From Sphingomicrobium sediminis (GTDB lineage Bacteria > Pseudomonadota > Alphaproteobacteria > Sphingomonadales > Sphingomonadaceae): 64,000 nt of DNA. The notes under the pieces are model-generated. The model saw nothing but the letters and a program-made list of their open reading frames with translations. It did not search any database and was not told where the DNA came from. The stretch spans positions 1,426,001 to 1,490,000 of the forward strand of contig NZ_JAMSHT010000001.1 in the NCBI RefSeq assembly GCF_023805295.1. Direction: 5' to 3'. The position numbers were made by a program, and so were the translations under genes. Positions 25,436-33,708 of the stretch are shown here, in pieces (positions within the stretch are counted from its first letter, which is position 1; every line of letters starts with the position of its first letter).

Positions 25436-27145
25436 TCAAGCCTTAGACCAAGGCATGATGCTCTCCGGAAGCCAAGCAAAGTCGAGCTTGTCAATTTCCA
25501 AACCCAACGGTTCGCGGTCACCATAGACAGCGTTCATACGTCCAGAGGGCGCATGGCCTTGGATGTACTCCTGAGCATCCTGCGGGACGTGCGCCTTGCG
25601 CGCTTCCGTCGTCCAAAGGTGCCTGAAGCCGCGTGCTGGCTGACGGCAAATCGGCTCGATGCCGTGGCTTTTCAGGTAATCGCGCCAAGGAGCCGTGAAG
25701 CTGTCAAAAAGAAGGTCGCGCTTCCCTTTCGTGCGCAGCGAGGGAAACAAGGCGACCTCGCCATGCGCCTTTAGCCAATCGATGTAGTCACTCAGGCCGA
25801 GGCGGATGAGAAACTGGGGCAGCGGGAATCGTCGCGCGCCGTGCCCTGAGGCCTCGGTTTTCAAGCGCCTACTTGCCTCATGCGGATGGTCGCCATTGGC
25901 CGAAATCTCAAGCCACATCCTGCCATCGTGAAAGCGCAAGTCGTCCACGACGAGCTGCGCAATCTCCTCGGGGCGCGCTCCGGTTGCAAGCAACAGCAAG
26001 GGCAAGAAATAGCCCGCTTCTCCCCTCAGGTTGCGCGGACGCTCGCCATCACGAAAGACCGGCGTCTGAAAGATGGCGATAGCTTCATCGCGCGTGAGCC
26101 CCTTAACAGCCTTTCTCTTCGCCTGCTTAGGGAGGCTGTGCTTTGCGAAGGGGTTGGAGGCTCCTTCCGGCAACCGCCCGCTCGAAAGCATGCGGTTCCA
26201 AATGGCCGAGAGCGAGCCAACGTGTTGAGCGACGGTTTTCGCTGCCAGCGTCGGCCCGCCGGCCACCTTAGCCTTCGCCGCAATGGCGGACAGCGACGCT
26301 TTGCTGTTCGCCTTCTTCCACTGTTTGGGAAGCAACCGCAGCACGTCGATAAACTCGGTCACCATGAGACGCGTGATGGCGGTCGGCGGAATGTCACCAT
26401 TTTCCCGCTCCCAAAGCTGAAGAGCCGCTCGCAGCGCCTGGAGCGTGCTCTCACCGCGCTCCTTAGTGACACGCTGAGCTTCTTCCCGGGCAAGTGTAAC
26501 AAACCCGATAGCCGGACTAGCACCTAAGCGCGCTTCGGACTGCCTCAGCCCACGCGATGCCTCTTCGGGAACGGAGGGAGCAAGAGGAGTGGGAACGATG
26601 GCACCATTTAAGCGAGCTTGCGCGATGCTGGCTGCTTCGCATCTTGCTTCGGCCAGACGGCGACACAAGTGAGCAAACGAAGTGCTGGCCGGGTCAACGA
26701 CCAATCCAGCCTGCGTGGCCAGCCGCAAGGCATCATCGCGAAAGTGACGAATAATTTCGTTGGAACTCGCGTCCTCCACGTAGTCCGAAAAACCGATGGA
26801 ATCGGCCTCTATCTTTTCATCCGAAAGTGTGCCGTCTGCTCGTGCTGCGTCGTTGTCCCTGAGCCATTCGATTTTGAAGACCTCGGCGGCCCACTCCACA
26901 ACCTCATGAGAGAGCTCATCATACTCGCCAGCCGACGCGCGTTTCGCCATTCCAACAATTCGGTCGTATTCGGCCATCAGGTCGCTGTAGCGCTCCATGA
27001 AGGCGGGGTCCGTGGGTTTGGCAAAGCCAAAGGTTCTGACAAACTCGGAAGCGCCAATAAGCGGCTGAAGACGTTTCGGATATGCGCGCCTGAATTGGAG
27101 CCGCCCTGTTTTTAACTTTGCGATGTAGCGCACGACCATACCCAT
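25436..27145 (-). CDS. Tyrosine integrase of the island
   Basis: A 569-residue site-specific recombinase that should integrate the element into tRNA-Leu. The N-terminus (MGMVVRYIAKLKTGRLQFRRAYP) is the beta-strand arm-binding type seen in DUF6538 integrases. A SAM-like core-binding domain spans about 215-335. The catalytic domain has R391 in LATGARPEE, a box II reading RGFRHLW where HxxR is usual, GH in QGHAPSG, and the nucleophile Tyr541 in NAVYGD. Start ATG 27145 has GGAG eight bases upstream on the coding strand. It lies 111 bases from the tRNA, with tandem arm-type repeats between. All key residues except the first box II histidine are present, so it may be active. Confidence 0.9.
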   Translation of the reverse strand: MGMVVRYIAKLKTGRLQFRRAYPKRLQPLIGASEFVRTFGFAKPTDPAFMERYSDLMAEYDRIVGMAKRASAGEYDELSHEVVEWAAEVFKIEWLRDNDAARADGTLSDEKIEADSIGFSDYVEDASSNEIIRHFRDDALRLATQAGLVVDPASTSFAHLCRRLAEARCEAASIAQARLNGAIVPTPLAPSVPEEASRGLRQSEARLGASPAIGFVTLAREEAQRVTKERGESTLQALRAALQLWERENGDIPPTAITRLMVTEFIDVLRLLPKQWKKANSKASLSAIAAKAKVAGGPTLAAKTVAQHVGSLSAIWNRMLSSGRLPEGASNPFAKHSLPKQAKRKAVKGLTRDEAIAIFQTPVFRDGERPRNLRGEAGYFLPLLLLATGARPEEIAQLVVDDLRFHDGRMWLEISANGDHPHEASRRLKTEASGHGARRFPLPQFLIRLGLSDYIDWLKAHGEVALFPSLRTKGKRDLLFDSFTAPWRDYLKSHGIEPICRQPARGFRHLWTTEARKAHVPQDAQEYIQGHAPSGRMNAVYGDREPLGLEIDKLDFAWLPESIMPWSKA

Positions 27146-27168
27146 AGAACCAACTCCGGCTGGACGCA

Positions 27169-27191
27169 TTTGTAGCGTCTTTTGTAGCGTC
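27169..27191 (+). repeat. Candidate integrase arm-type sites, integrase end
   Basis: Two copies of TTTGTAGCGTC (27169-27179 and 27181-27191) at 12-base period lie between the integrase gene and the tRNA-Leu att repeat, about 65 bases from it. The distal end of the island has the matching TTTGTAGCGCC in the same orientation. Confidence 0.55.
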
Positions 27192-27255
27192 GGAGCGACA
27201 AACGAAGGGCTGATTACCGAGAATATCTCGCCGCAACAAGACGTTACGGCTGTAG

Positions 27256-27274
27256 TGGTGCCCAGGAGAGGACT
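27256..27274. repeat. Island attachment repeat, tRNA-proximal copy
   Basis: The 19-base core TGGTGCCCAGGAGAGGACT, here forming the 3' end (T-arm, acceptor and CCA) of the intact tRNA-Leu. Identical to 20408-20426. The integration kept the tRNA whole on the integrase side. Confidence 0.93.
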
Positions 27275-27342
27275 CGAACCTCCACGGGATTACTCCCGCC
27301 GCCACCTGAAGACGGTGCGTCTACCAATTCCGCCACCTGGGC
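27256..27342 (-). tRNA. tRNA-Leu (anticodon CAG), island integration site
   Basis: On the minus strand: acceptor GCCCAGG/CCTGGGC, D-arm with GCGGAATTGGTAGACGC, anticodon stem CCGTC/GGCGG around TTCAGGT (anticodon CAG), long variable arm CGGGAGTAATCCCG, T-arm GAGG TTCGAGT CCTC, and encoded CCA. 87 bases, complete. Its 3' 19 bases double as the island attachment core. Confidence 0.96.
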
Positions 27343-27371
27343 ACAGGCATGGATTGCCGGTAGGCCGCGCG

Positions 27372-27400
27372 CTCTATTCGCGAGAGGGCGCCCCTGTCAA
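27372..27400 (-). promoter_or_regulatory. Sigma-70 promoter of tRNA-Leu
   Basis: On the minus strand a perfect -35 TTGACA (27400-27395) is followed after 17 bases by ATAGAG (27377-27372), 30 bases before the tRNA 5' end. It lies outside the island, so the tRNA keeps its native promoter. Confidence 0.65.
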
Positions 27401-27506
27401 CGGGAAAGTCACGCGCGCCCGCAGTTCCGGAACCTATTTAACTGGTTTTTAACAGGATTTTGCCAATGTCTCAGGCGAACAGAAGCATGTGCCGGAGAAT
27501 CAGGCG

Positions 27507-27824
27507 ATGAATGCACGGACGAACATGGAATCGACCCGCCGCGAGGAACGCGTGGCGCTCGAGGGCGAGGTGCGCTCGCGCCACCCGGGATCGAAGGCCT
27601 ATCCGACGACGATTCGCAACCTCTCGCCGGGCGGTTGCTGCGTCGACTTGTCCTACAGCCCCAAGCATGGCGAGCGCCTGTGGGTTACCCTGCCCGGCCT
27701 GCAGCCGATCGAGGCGCAGGTCTGCTGGAATGACGGCTGGACTGCCGGCTGTGCGTTCACGACGCCGCTCTATCCCGCGGTCTTCGACACGATCCGCCAA
27801 CGCATGGAAGAGACCAAGCGCTAA
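27507..27824 (+). CDS. PilZ domain protein (c-di-GMP receptor)
   Basis: A 105-residue single-domain PilZ protein. The c-di-GMP-binding signature is present: RREERV (RxxxR type, near residue 11-16) followed by the strand motif NLSPGGCCVDL, here N-x-S-x-x-G. The rest is the expected beta-barrel with a short C-terminal helix. It would bind cyclic di-GMP and alter an unknown partner, for example in motility, surface or cell-cycle control. Start ATG 27507 has GGAG upstream; a GTG at 27489 is in frame. The gene stands alone after tRNA-Leu. Confidence 0.88.
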   Translation: MNARTNMESTRREERVALEGEVRSRHPGSKAYPTTIRNLSPGGCCVDLSYSPKHGERLWVTLPGLQPIEAQVCWNDGWTAGCAFTTPLYPAVFDTIRQRMEETKR

Positions 27825-27901
27825 GCTGCTGGCCAGCTTGCACTTATTGACATTCTGACGCAGGCTCTCGCCTTCCTTCACGGGGGTGGGAGACATTTTG
27901 C

Positions 27902-29242
27902 ATGATCTTGGCTGAGAGCAAGCCGCTGCGGCTGACCATGATGTCGGCCTTCTATTTCACGCAAGGTGTACCCAACGGCCTCTTCCTCGTCGCCATCCCG
28001 GCGTGGATCGTATCGAACGGCGGCACTGCAGTGGAAACCGCGCAGGTCGTCTCCTCCTACATGTTCTTCTGGATCTGGAAGTTCCTCACCGCTCTGGTGA
28101 TGGACCGCTATACCTTCCTGCCCATGGGCCGCCGGCGTGCCTGGATCATCACCGCACAGACCGTGCTGGTCGGCGCGCTGCTGCTGAGCGCGTTCATTTC
28201 GCCCCCCTCGTCCGACATCGCTCTGCTGTCCGCCGTCGCGCTGGCCTGCGGCTTCGGGGCCTCGACGCAGGACGTCGGCATTGACGGGCTGGCGGTCGAC
28301 ATTCTCGAAGAGGATGAGCGCTCTATCGCGGCCGGGCTCATGTATGGCTCCGGCATGGTCGGCATGGCGGCGTCCAGCTTCGCCGCCGGGCGTATCATTG
28401 CCGCGCAAGGGGTTTCAGCGGCCTTCTTTACAGGCGCGGCCGTGGTCGGCGCGGTGCTGCTCATGGGGCTGCTTCTCAAGGAGCGCGAGGGCGAACGGCG
28501 TTTCCCCTGGTCCAAGGGCAACGCCCATCCGCGCAACCTCGAAATCAAACTCGGCGCCTGGTGGCCACTCCTGCGCAACAGCGTGCGCGCCATCCTAAAG
28601 CCGGTGAGCATCCTGTTCGTCATCGCCTTCATGATCAGCTCGATGCCGAGCGGGGTCGCCGAGACTTTCCACCCCGTGCTCGGTCAGGAAATCGCCGGTT
28701 GGGAGCTCACCACCTATACCGACCGTGTCTCGATGTTCGGGTTGGGGGCCGGTGTCTTTGCTATGACCATCGGTGGCTGGATCGTCGGCAAGACCGGCGA
28801 ACCCCGTGCCTTCCGCGTGCTGTTCGCGGCCCTCGCAATCGCCTGCTTCGCCTTCGCCCTCGTGCCCGACCAGTGGACCGACAGCCGCCTCGTCATCGCC
28901 ATCCTCATCGCTTTCCCGTTCGCGACCACGATGATCACGGTTGCGGCCATTCCGATGGGGATGCGCCTTTGCGATCCCAGCGTCGCGGCGACGCAATATA
29001 CCGTCTACATGGCGCTTTCGAACTTCGGCCGCCCGCTGGGTGCGGGTCTCGCCGCCGGCATCACTGCCTCCTACGCGCCGCAATATCTCTATTTCGCGCT
29101 GGGCGGCATCCTGCTGGTCGCCTGCATCATCGCGGTCTTCACCAAGCTGCCGCTTGTCTCGGTCGCGTCGGTTAAAGCCGTCGAGGCGCAAACGCCGCAG
29201 GTCGAGGACGAGCCAGTCCCCGAAATCCCCGCCACCGCCTGA
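27902..29242 (+). CDS. AmpG-like MFS transporter, copy 1
   Basis: A 446-residue major-facilitator protein with twelve hydrophobic segments. It resembles the AmpG/PAT group: FYFTQGVPNGLF in helix 1, the MDRYTFLPMGRRRAWI loop after helix 2, and QDVGIDGLAVDILEEDER in the helix 4-5 region. AmpG imports anhydro-muropeptides from the periplasm for cell-wall recycling; whether this protein does so is not shown. No beta-lactamase or recycling gene is adjacent. The start (MILAESKPLRL) has GGGAG upstream. It is followed after 20 bases by a paralogue with the same layout. Confidence 0.82.
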   Translation: MILAESKPLRLTMMSAFYFTQGVPNGLFLVAIPAWIVSNGGTAVETAQVVSSYMFFWIWKFLTALVMDRYTFLPMGRRRAWIITAQTVLVGALLLSAFISPPSSDIALLSAVALACGFGASTQDVGIDGLAVDILEEDERSIAAGLMYGSGMVGMAASSFAAGRIIAAQGVSAAFFTGAAVVGAVLLMGLLLKEREGERRFPWSKGNAHPRNLEIKLGAWWPLLRNSVRAILKPVSILFVIAFMISSMPSGVAETFHPVLGQEIAGWELTTYTDRVSMFGLGAGVFAMTIGGWIVGKTGEPRAFRVLFAALAIACFAFALVPDQWTDSRLVIAILIAFPFATTMITVAAIPMGMRLCDPSVAATQYTVYMALSNFGRPLGAGLAAGITASYAPQYLYFALGGILLVACIIAVFTKLPLVSVASVKAVEAQTPQVEDEPVPEIPATA

Positions 29243-29262
29243 ACCAAGCCAAAGGAACCCGC

Positions 29263-30600
29263 ATGATCCTCGCCCAGAACAAGTTGCTGCGTCTCGCGAC
29301 CGTCTTCCTTTTCTATTTCACGCAGGGAGTGCCGATCGGGCTCTTTTTCTTCGCGGTCCCGGCATGGCTGGGCGCCAATGGCGGCAGCGTCGACGAAGTC
29401 GCTTCGGTGGTCGCTGCAGCCTCGCTCCCCTGGACGCTGAAATTCGTCAACGGCTTCCTGATGGACCGTTACACCTATCTCGCCATGGGCCGCCGCCGGG
29501 CATGGATCATCGGCGCGCAGTTCCTCATGGTCGCGATCCTCCTGCTTGGCGCGGCGCTGCAGCCCGGTGCCGACCAAGTGCAGCTCCTCATCGCGCTCGC
29601 CTTCGCCGCCAACGCGGCCGTCACCTTCCAGGATGTCGGCATCGACGGCCTAGCGGTCGATATCATGGAGGAAGACGAACGCTCCTTCGCCGCCGGCATC
29701 ATGTTCGGGGCGCAGATGCTCGGCATGAGCTTCTCGACCTGGATGAACGGGCGCCTGATGGAAGATATGGGCGTTGCCGCCGGCTACATGGCTTCGGGCG
29801 CCGTGGTCGCGATCGTCTTGTTCTACGGCATCATCATCCGCGAGCGCGAGGGCGAGAAGCTGCTCCCTTGGACCGCGGGCGATGAGCATCCGCGCAACCG
29901 CGCCATCCAGGTCGAGGCGTGGTGGCCGCTCATCCGCGACAGCCTCAAGGCCATGCTCGCGCCCCTGAGCATCGTCCTGCTCGTTCTGCTGCTCATGCGC
30001 GCAGTGCCGCTCGGCATCTCGGAAAGCATCTTCCCGGTGCTCGGCCCCGAGCTCGCCGGTTGGGAAGCCTCGCAATATACCGACATCATCGCCGCCGCGC
30101 AGTTCGCTGCGGGCCTCATCGCCCTGGTGCTGGGCGGACTTGCCGTGCGCATCATCGGGGCACAGCGCAGTGCGATGATCCTTTTCGCGCTGACCGCGGC
30201 CTATGCACTGACCTTCGCGCTGTCGCCCGATCGCTGGTCCGATGGCGGTTTCGTGAGCGCCTATTTGTGGGTCGAGGCGATCGTGTCGACCCTGGTCGCC
30301 GTCGCCACCATCCCGCTGGCGATGCGCCTGTGCCAGCCGCAGGTCGCGGCGACGCAGTTCACGCTCTACATGACCACCGCCAATTTCGGCCGTCCGCTGG
30401 GCGCCGCGATTGCCGGGGCGACGGTCGGTGCGGAAGTCGCCGGGACCACCCTGCCATTCTACATCGTCGGCACGCTCTTCAGCATCGGCGTGATCATCAT
30501 GCTGGTGGTCAAATTCCCGACGCGCGCGCCGCAGGCCGAGGAAGCGGTCGAGCAGGGCGTCATCGTCGAGCCGGGCGAACCGCTCCCCGATCCACGCTGA
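29263..30600 (+). CDS. AmpG-like MFS transporter, copy 2
   Basis: A 445-residue paralogue of the preceding gene, matching it along its length: MILAQNKLLRL at the start, FYFTQGVPIGLF, MDRYTYLAMGRRRAWI, QDVGIDGLAVDIMEEDER, and the late NFGRPLGA. The two evidently arose by tandem duplication and then diverged. AAAGGAA precedes the ATG. Both may have related but distinct substrates among peptidoglycan fragments or other small molecules. Twelve membrane segments are visible; a polar tail ends the protein. Probably co-transcribed with copy 1. Confidence 0.82.
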   Translation: MILAQNKLLRLATVFLFYFTQGVPIGLFFFAVPAWLGANGGSVDEVASVVAAASLPWTLKFVNGFLMDRYTYLAMGRRRAWIIGAQFLMVAILLLGAALQPGADQVQLLIALAFAANAAVTFQDVGIDGLAVDIMEEDERSFAAGIMFGAQMLGMSFSTWMNGRLMEDMGVAAGYMASGAVVAIVLFYGIIIREREGEKLLPWTAGDEHPRNRAIQVEAWWPLIRDSLKAMLAPLSIVLLVLLLMRAVPLGISESIFPVLGPELAGWEASQYTDIIAAAQFAAGLIALVLGGLAVRIIGAQRSAMILFALTAAYALTFALSPDRWSDGGFVSAYLWVEAIVSTLVAVATIPLAMRLCQPQVAATQFTLYMTTANFGRPLGAAIAGATVGAEVAGTTLPFYIVGTLFSIGVIIMLVVKFPTRAPQAEEAVEQGVIVEPGEPLPDPR

Positions 30601-30641
30601 GGGCCGCCTGAAAAGAGGGAACGTTACCGACCTAAAACGCG

Positions 30642-30704
30642 CTTGTCGGATAGGCGCCCTCTCGCCTAGGGAGGGCGCAACATTTCCTAGCGTGATCCGA
30701 CAAG
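30642..30704 (+). promoter_or_regulatory. Nested hairpin leader covering the ribosome-binding site of the next gene
   Basis: CTTGTCGGAT (30642-30651) and ATCCGACAAG (30695-30704) are a perfect 10-base inverted repeat. Inside it GCGCCCTC (30654-30661) pairs with GAGGGCGC (30671-30678). The outer right arm runs into the AAGAGG ribosome-binding region (30702-30707), 11 bases before the GTG start at 30718, so folding would partly hide the site. No T run follows, which argues against a terminator. It could be a translational switch, a protein-bound operator in RNA, or a DNA operator. Confidence 0.55.
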
Positions 30705-30717
30705 AGGCGATTTACCC

Positions 30718-31665
30718 GTGTCCGACCCCAACAGCCCCAAACTCGTCACCCTTTTCGGCGGCGGCGGATTCATCGGCCGCTATGCCAGCGAAGCGCTGCT
30801 GAAGCGCGGTGCGCAGCTGCGCATTGCCGAGCGCAACCCTAAGAGCGCGCATACGCTCCAACCTTTGTCCAAGGTCGGCCAGATCCAGCTGATGCCCGCC
30901 AACGTGACCAAGGATAAGTCGGTCGAGGCTGCGGTCGAGGGCGCCGATGCGGTCGTCTACCTGGTCGGCACGTTCGATACGGAAAAGCAGAAGGCGCTGC
31001 ATGTCGATGCGCCGCGCCGCGTCGCCGAGGCTGCGGCCAAAGCCGGGGTGAAGGCCTTCGTCCATATCAGCGCGCTGCGCGCCGGCGAGATGGGCGACAG
31101 CAATTATTCGAACACCAAGAAGGCCGGCGAAGAGGCGGTGTGGGAAGCCTTTCCCAATGCCACCATGCTGCGCCCGAGCGTCGTCTTCGGCCCCGAAGAC
31201 GAGTTCACCAACCGCTTTGCCGGGATGATGAGACTGCCGATGACGCCGGTGCTCGCGCCGCAGACGAAATTCCAGCCGGTGTTCGTGCGCGATCTGGGCG
31301 AGGCCATCGCCAAGGCCGCGCTCGACCCCGACACTTATGGCGGCGACGGTTGGGACATTGCCGGTCCCGACGTCATGACCATGATGGAATTGAACGAGAA
31401 GATTGCCGAGCTGTCGGGCCAGGAGCCCAACCTTGCCGCCTTCCCGCGCATTGCCGGCGACTTCATCTCCAGCTTCGGCTTCCTGCCCGGCGCGCCGATG
31501 ACCAAGGATCAGTGGAAGATGCTCGCCCATGACAGCATCGCCCACGCCGATTGTCGCGGCCTCAAGGCCTTCGACATCACGCCGACCCCGATGGATGCGG
31601 TCGCCGGCGACTGGCTGATCCGCTATCGCAAGGGCGGACGCTTCGGCACTGGCCGGCACGGCTAG
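30718..31665 (+). CDS. Complex I NDUFA9-like NAD(P)-binding protein
   Basis: A 315-residue atypical short-chain dehydrogenase. The Rossmann motif is FGGGGFIGRY (residues 13-22), with R36 in AERNP in place of an acidic residue, favouring NADP. The segment YSNTKKAGEEAV (about 124-135) carries the Y-x-x-x-K pair, and LRPSVVFGPEDEF is typical of the NDUFA9 subfamily. Members assist respiratory complex I in mitochondria and occur widely in alphaproteobacteria, where the role is less clear. GTG start with AGAGG upstream, under a nested hairpin (30642-30704). uppP starts eight bases after its stop. Confidence 0.85.
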   Translation: MSDPNSPKLVTLFGGGGFIGRYASEALLKRGAQLRIAERNPKSAHTLQPLSKVGQIQLMPANVTKDKSVEAAVEGADAVVYLVGTFDTEKQKALHVDAPRRVAEAAAKAGVKAFVHISALRAGEMGDSNYSNTKKAGEEAVWEAFPNATMLRPSVVFGPEDEFTNRFAGMMRLPMTPVLAPQTKFQPVFVRDLGEAIAKAALDPDTYGGDGWDIAGPDVMTMMELNEKIAELSGQEPNLAAFPRIAGDFISSFGFLPGAPMTKDQWKMLAHDSIAHADCRGLKAFDITPTPMDAVAGDWLIRYRKGGRFGTGRHG

Positions 31666-31673
31666 CCGAACCC

Positions 31674-32501
31674 ATGTCGACCACGCTCCTCGTCATCATC
31701 CTCGGCATCGTCGAGGGCCTCACCGAATATCTGCCCGTCTCCTCGACCGGGCACCTCATCCTCGCGACCGAATTGCTCGGTTTTTCGGCAGAGGAATGGG
31801 CAGTCTTCAACATTGCTATCCAGCCGGGCGCGATTCTCGCGGTCGTCGTCCTCTACTGGAAGACCTTCTGGGGCGTGCTCAAGGGCCTGTTCGAAGGCTC
31901 GAAGGGCGCATGGGACTTTACCCGCAACCTGCTCGTCGCCTTCTTCCCGGCGGTGCTGCTGGGCCTCCTCTTCGGTGACCAGATCGACGATCTGCTGGCC
32001 AATGCGGTGGTCGTCGCCTGGGCGCTGATTATCGGCGGCATCGGCATCCTGCTCGTGGAAAAGCTCGCCAATCCGCCGGCGCGGCCGGACATGCCAGAAG
32101 ACCAGGTCGGCGGTGCCGTCGCGACGATGAGCTTCAAGAAATCTCTGACCGTCGGCCTCGTCCAATGCCTTGCCATGATCCCCGGCGTGTCGCGTTCCGG
32201 CGCGACCATCATGGGCGCGATGGCGCTCGGCATCGACCGCAAGACCGCCGCAGAGTTCAGCTTCTTCCTTGCCGTCCCGACCCTGTCGGGCGCGACCGTC
32301 TATTCGTTGTTCAAGGCGCGCGACGAACTGGTCGCCGACGATCTGGGCATGATCGGCCTAGGCGCTTTGGTCAGCTTCGTCGTCGCTTATGCGGTTGTTA
32401 AGGCCTTCATCGCCATCGTGACCAAAATCGGCTTTGCGCCTTTTGCATGGTATCGTATTGTCGTCGGGATTGCCGCGCTGTTCTGGCTCGGCGCCATCTA
32501 A
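31674..32501 (+). CDS. uppP: Undecaprenyl-diphosphate phosphatase
   Basis: A 275-residue integral membrane enzyme that recycles undecaprenyl diphosphate to the monophosphate carrier lipid for peptidoglycan and polysaccharide synthesis; its overproduction gives bacitracin resistance. Both family motifs are present: the EGLTEYLPVSSTGHL block near the N-terminus and PGVSRSGATI in the middle. About eight hydrophobic segments are visible. The start ATG 31674 lies eight bases after the NDUFA9-like gene, so the two share a transcript. Length fits the family (about 270). Confidence 0.95.
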   Translation: MSTTLLVIILGIVEGLTEYLPVSSTGHLILATELLGFSAEEWAVFNIAIQPGAILAVVVLYWKTFWGVLKGLFEGSKGAWDFTRNLLVAFFPAVLLGLLFGDQIDDLLANAVVVAWALIIGGIGILLVEKLANPPARPDMPEDQVGGAVATMSFKKSLTVGLVQCLAMIPGVSRSGATIMGAMALGIDRKTAAEFSFFLAVPTLSGATVYSLFKARDELVADDLGMIGLGALVSFVVAYAVVKAFIAIVTKIGFAPFAWYRIVVGIAALFWLGAI

Positions 32502-32526
32502 GTTTTTGTTCGTGGGGGACATTCCA

Positions 32527-33693
32527 GTGAAGACCAAGTTTGCTTTGACCGTTTCGGCCATGGCGATGGCGATTGCCACGCCGGCCATCGCACAGGATGC
32601 CGACGAAGCGCCTCCTGTGGTCGTCGTGACGACGCAGGACGCGCCGCCGCCTGTTCTGACCAATGTCCAGGAAGTCGATCTCGACCCGTCCAATGCCAAG
32701 ATGGAGCTCGCGCTCCAGGCGGTCGACATTTACTGGCCGCAGGGCCAGGCCGCGAACACGGTCAATTATGTCTTGGGTGACTATGCCGACCGCCTGCTCG
32801 ATACGCCGATCCAGGAACTCGCGCGCGAATTCGGCGCGCAGGAAATGATGGAGCTGGCCGCAGTCGCCTATGAAATGGGCGAAGGCATGGACCTGTTCGG
32901 ATTCCCGGGCCTTGGCGGCATGGCCGGCATGGACGTACCCGAGGCGGCGGCCGATGAAGATATCGAAGCGGCAGTCGAAGAGGATGGTGAGGAATTCACC
33001 GCGCCGCCCGAAATGACGCCCGAACAGATGCAGATGGCCGCGGACATGATGCTCGGCGCGCTGGGTGACAAGACGCTGCGCGAAATGATCCTCGAGGAAG
33101 ACGAATATTTCAACGAGCGTCTCGCGATCGTGCGCGATGTCATGGCGACCGAATTCCCGCCGGTCATGGCGGATTCCGAACCGCGCCTGCGCGAGGTGAT
33201 GGCCGAACTGTTCGCCGATCGCTTCACCGAAAGCGAATTGCTCGAACTGGCTGCATTTTCTCAGACTGAGACGGGCATGAAGCTCACCCGGACGTTCTGG
33301 ACCATGAGCCTCGAGCCCAGCTATTATCGCGCCATCATTGCCGCGATGCCTGGTTTCATTCGCGGCATGCCGCGCCTTGTCGAGGCCATGGAAACGCGCT
33401 TTGCCGAAGCCGACCTGCCGCCGATGTTCCCCGAGCCCGAGCCGTTCGACGAGATCGCCTGCTCGGAAGTCGAGGAAGGTGACGAGGTCGACGCCTGCTA
33501 CGACGATAGCTGGGAAGTCGCAGAGGAAGCGATGGAAGCCGAAGCGGTGGAGATCGAAACGGCGACCGAGGAAATCCAGATGAGCGACGAAGACCTCGCC
33601 GCCATGTACGAAGAATGGGCCGCCGACGCCGAGGCCGAGGCCGCCGACTATCGTGCCCGTGCCGAGGAATTGCGCGCCGGCAGCGAAGACTAA
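32527..33693 (+). CDS. Secreted acidic DUF2059-like protein
   Basis: A 388-residue exported protein: signal peptide 1-22 (ends TPAIAQ), then a helical region. The stretch MAELFADRFTESELLELAAFSQTETGMKL resembles the DUF2059 helical fold. The C-terminal third is very acidic (EVEEGDEVDACYDD, then a coiled-coil run EEWAADAEAEAADYRARAEEL). The GTG start at 32527 is chosen because GGGGGA lies seven bases upstream and because the signal peptide begins there. Function unknown; probably periplasmic. It is closed by a strong hairpin at 33709-33751. Confidence 0.72.
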   Translation: MKTKFALTVSAMAMAIATPAIAQDADEAPPVVVVTTQDAPPPVLTNVQEVDLDPSNAKMELALQAVDIYWPQGQAANTVNYVLGDYADRLLDTPIQELAREFGAQEMMELAAVAYEMGEGMDLFGFPGLGGMAGMDVPEAAADEDIEAAVEEDGEEFTAPPEMTPEQMQMAADMMLGALGDKTLREMILEEDEYFNERLAIVRDVMATEFPPVMADSEPRLREVMAELFADRFTESELLELAAFSQTETGMKLTRTFWTMSLEPSYYRAIIAAMPGFIRGMPRLVEAMETRFAEADLPPMFPEPEPFDEIACSEVEEGDEVDACYDDSWEVAEEAMEAEAVEIETATEEIQMSDEDLAAMYEEWAADAEAEAADYRARAEELRAGSED

Positions 33694-33708
33694 AAGCGTT
33701 TCAAGACG

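Larger units (their letters stand above)
20408..27274. mobile_element. tRNA-Leu-integrated genomic island (about 6.8 kb)
   Basis: The element is bounded by 19-bp direct repeats (20408-20426 and 27256-27274) made by integration into the 3' end of tRNA-Leu(CAG). It contains, from the tRNA inward, a tyrosine integrase, a ParB-like protein, a serine recombinase on the opposite strand and a large N6-adenine DNA methylase. Codon use is visibly less GC-biased than in the flanks. Paired TTTGTAGCG-type repeats sit just inside both ends. No conjugation, replication or phage structural genes are present, so it needs another element or host functions for transfer. Confidence 0.92.
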
